Positions 53,301-56,300 of a stretch of DNA of 64,000 nt are shown in pieces. Numbering within the stretch: position 1 is the stretch's first letter; the number at the start of each line of letters is the position of its first letter. The notes beneath the pieces are model-generated. The model did no database searches, was not told where the DNA came from, and worked only from the letters and a program-made list of their open reading frames with translations. The translations under genes were made by a program, and so were the position numbers. Source of the DNA: Arbacia lixula (lineage: Eukaryota > Echinodermata > Echinoidea > Arbacioida > Arbaciidae); contig OZ022576.1 of assembly GCA_963669155.1 (NCBI GenBank), positions 33,601,847-33,665,846 of the forward strand, given 5' to 3'.

Positions 53301-56300
53301 TCTGAAACTCATTTTAAGGAGTATACAGCACACTGTAGTCTAAAGTTTAATGCAAAGTGAGAAAGAGGATGAACAATACATAAGTATTCAAAAGTTGTAT
53401 TCATATACAGTTGTATGTTTATTTGCTTTAACATGTGTCTGTCTCACTCCATGTCATTTGTATTTTGTTTTAATGAATGCTTCAAGGTACAGTAACTGTT
53501 TACATTATTTGTGAATGGGTAAGTCTGATACTCATGTTTAATCAGATTAATATTAATGTAATTTTGGTAGTTAATGTTATAGTAGTATGAGCAGGTACTC
53601 TCTACTATAATTTGCCGTACACTACAGCTCAAAAGAATTGGGAAGGTAAAGAAAGGGAAGGAGCCGCAGTTTTAAACTGTGGTATATTTTGTCTAGTTCA
53701 GCATGAAACATGATGCTTTTTAGGCTAAAGCATCATGTTTCATGCTGAACTAGACAAAATATACCACGGTTTAAAACTGTGGCTCCTTCCCTTTCTTCCC
53801 TTTCCCTTACCCTATGCCAATTCCTGTGAGTTGGAGTGTAGGCATTAGTATGTTCTTACATGGTGATTGTCATAAACTTTAAAGAAAGTAACAAACAGGG
53901 TAGCATGTACATTGCTGCTCCAGTCGCAAAAGGGGTGAAATAATCTCCTAAATACCATACTTTTGTTCTTCATGTGACATATTTTCTATATTATAAATTT
54001 TTATGCCACCGCCGGAGGCATTATGTTTTGGGGTTTTCCGTCCGTCCGTCCCGAATCCGTTTAGGCAATATCTTGAGAACCATTAATCAGATTCGCTTCA
54101 AACTTGGTACATGTGTGTATTGCATGAAAGCAAGGAAGTGTGTAAAATAGGGGTCAAATCTGATTGAGGTCAAAGGTCAAAGGTAAAATTCCTGAAAGGT
54201 CAGAGGTCAAAGGTCAATAAACTTTGTAAAAATTCCCCAAAATTGACCTTTTGCACAATAAATCCAAATCCAAATATAGTGGAACGATGGATCACTACTT
54301 GGGGTAGACTGGTGACATTTTTGGTGAAATTGCTGGAAGGTCAGATATAGATATTTTTCACATTGAATCCAAATCTAATGATTCAATTCAAATCAAACAT
54401 ATTACAGAGATGTATCACTTCATGAAAGTAGGCTGGGTAAGTTTGGTTAATGAACTTCTCCCAAAATTGGCTAATTTTAAACAAACTTGATACAAGGATG
54501 GATTTAGACAGACTGGTTAGATTGGAAGTCAAAGAATTAGGAGGTCAAAGGTCAATGAACATTGCCAAACTTGGCTAAACATGGAAAAACGGAATATGAT
54601 ATTTTCATTTTACATAGGAATTCAATGGTACATTGCCCACCAAACATTCACATTTTCTGAGAATAAATCTAAATAGAGCTAGCAAAGAGGCGGAGGCATA
54701 TTTATCGACTGCATGGCAGTCGAATTGCTCTAGTTATTTATAATTTTAGTTTGACAGGCCTACTTAGTACTAAAGAACATAGTACTTTGATGTGTTCTTG
54801 CAAAAAACATGTCTGTCATAGAATACTATCAACATCAGTCTTAACAAATCTTATTAATGAGACATTGCAACTTCTAATGCAAGTGTGTGTAAATGAATGA
54901 ATTCAGCCTGTAGCCACTTATAATTGTAATCTTTCTTTGTATACAATGTTTTAATAAAGTTCAAGCTTTCTTTAATAAAATACCCCTTTCTCCTGTTTTA
55001 GTGTTTGTGCATAGATCAACTCAACAAATAAATATACTAATTGCTGTTATTTCTCTCTTTACATTTGATCTCACTGCTGAAATATGGCATAATTGTATAG
55101 TACACATGAATTGTTTTCAAACAGAAATGTGTTGTAGACTGATGTAACATAGAAAATATTGAAGAAGAGAGACGATTCCCATGACAGCAAGAAAAGCATT
55201 GGGTAGAGATAAAAGAAAGTAAAGGTGTGTGTGAGGGGGTATATTGTTATATAGTGTGTATGTTTGTGTATATCATGCATTTGTGTTTGTGTGTATATGT
55301 GCTTGTTTGTTTATTTATGTGTCCGGGTGTTGTTGTTTTTGCAATACTTGGTAGTAAGCACTATTGGTGGTTTGATATAAATAAAATATACAATGAACTA
55401 GTTGCAAGCAAATTCATGAATGCAATTATCTCCCCCCTCTCCTGTCTGTATCTCCTCATCTTTGTCCGTCTGTCTGTCTGTCCGTCCATCTCTCTGAGTG
55501 CAGTACAGAGATCCAGTGCGTGAAGCAATGCCCTCTGAATGTTCCTGACTGTGAACCCAACAGCAACCTGAATGGCACCATCACTCATACCTTTGTGGCC
55601 CTGCCGAGCATCTCCTTCTTACGCCAGCCAATCAGACTGCTCACCATTGCCGTAAGTCACACAGCAACACTTGTTACCATGGGAATGATAAGACTACCGG
55701 TATTAACAAATGCTTTATTCAAGATAACCCTTAGCCTTAAATCCATCAAACTGGCATGAATAGTCCACTGTTACTACATACTTGCTATCATACACACTTA
55801 ATAGACATATTTTTGGCACATTCTAGCAATTTTCGGAGAAGTGAAAATTCCATAAATCTCCACTAACCCACACCTTTGACCCTGCTCTAATAAATTGTCA
55901 ATTCCAAAGCGATTTAACTAATCCCAGTGAATTAATTATCGCAACATCCCCAATGTAGTGTACCTCTCTTCTAATCCCTCTTCTCCTCTCCCCTCCTTAT
56001 AGCTTCCCAACTACCGGAATGCGTACGGCTTGGAGACACAGACCTATTTTAATCTGCTGAGCGGGAATGAGGAGAACTACTTCAGCATCGCTCGTTTCCT
56101 CCCCCAGGGATTGCCCACTGGTAAGGTCGCTGGTTCCTGATCCCAGGGCTGGTACTCTGAACATGAACTCAAGTTTTACAGGGAGTATATTGTACTGGGA
56201 AGGCAAAAAGCCTTCAAAAGGGTGATCTTCTTACCAATGGTCTTCAAGTCATGTATCGTCCATTTTAGAAACTTGCTGAAAGTTATTTGCCCTCAAATGA

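Larger units (their letters stand above)
52172..55503 (+). other. C-type 3' UTR and intron before the D-type exons
   Basis: Includes the C-type 3' UTR and several repeats (52444-52576, 53131-53292, 53620-53838, 54001-54735). Further AATAAA hexamers near 54952 and 54985 could serve a longer C-type transcript. No other exon recognised. Confidence 0.6.
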
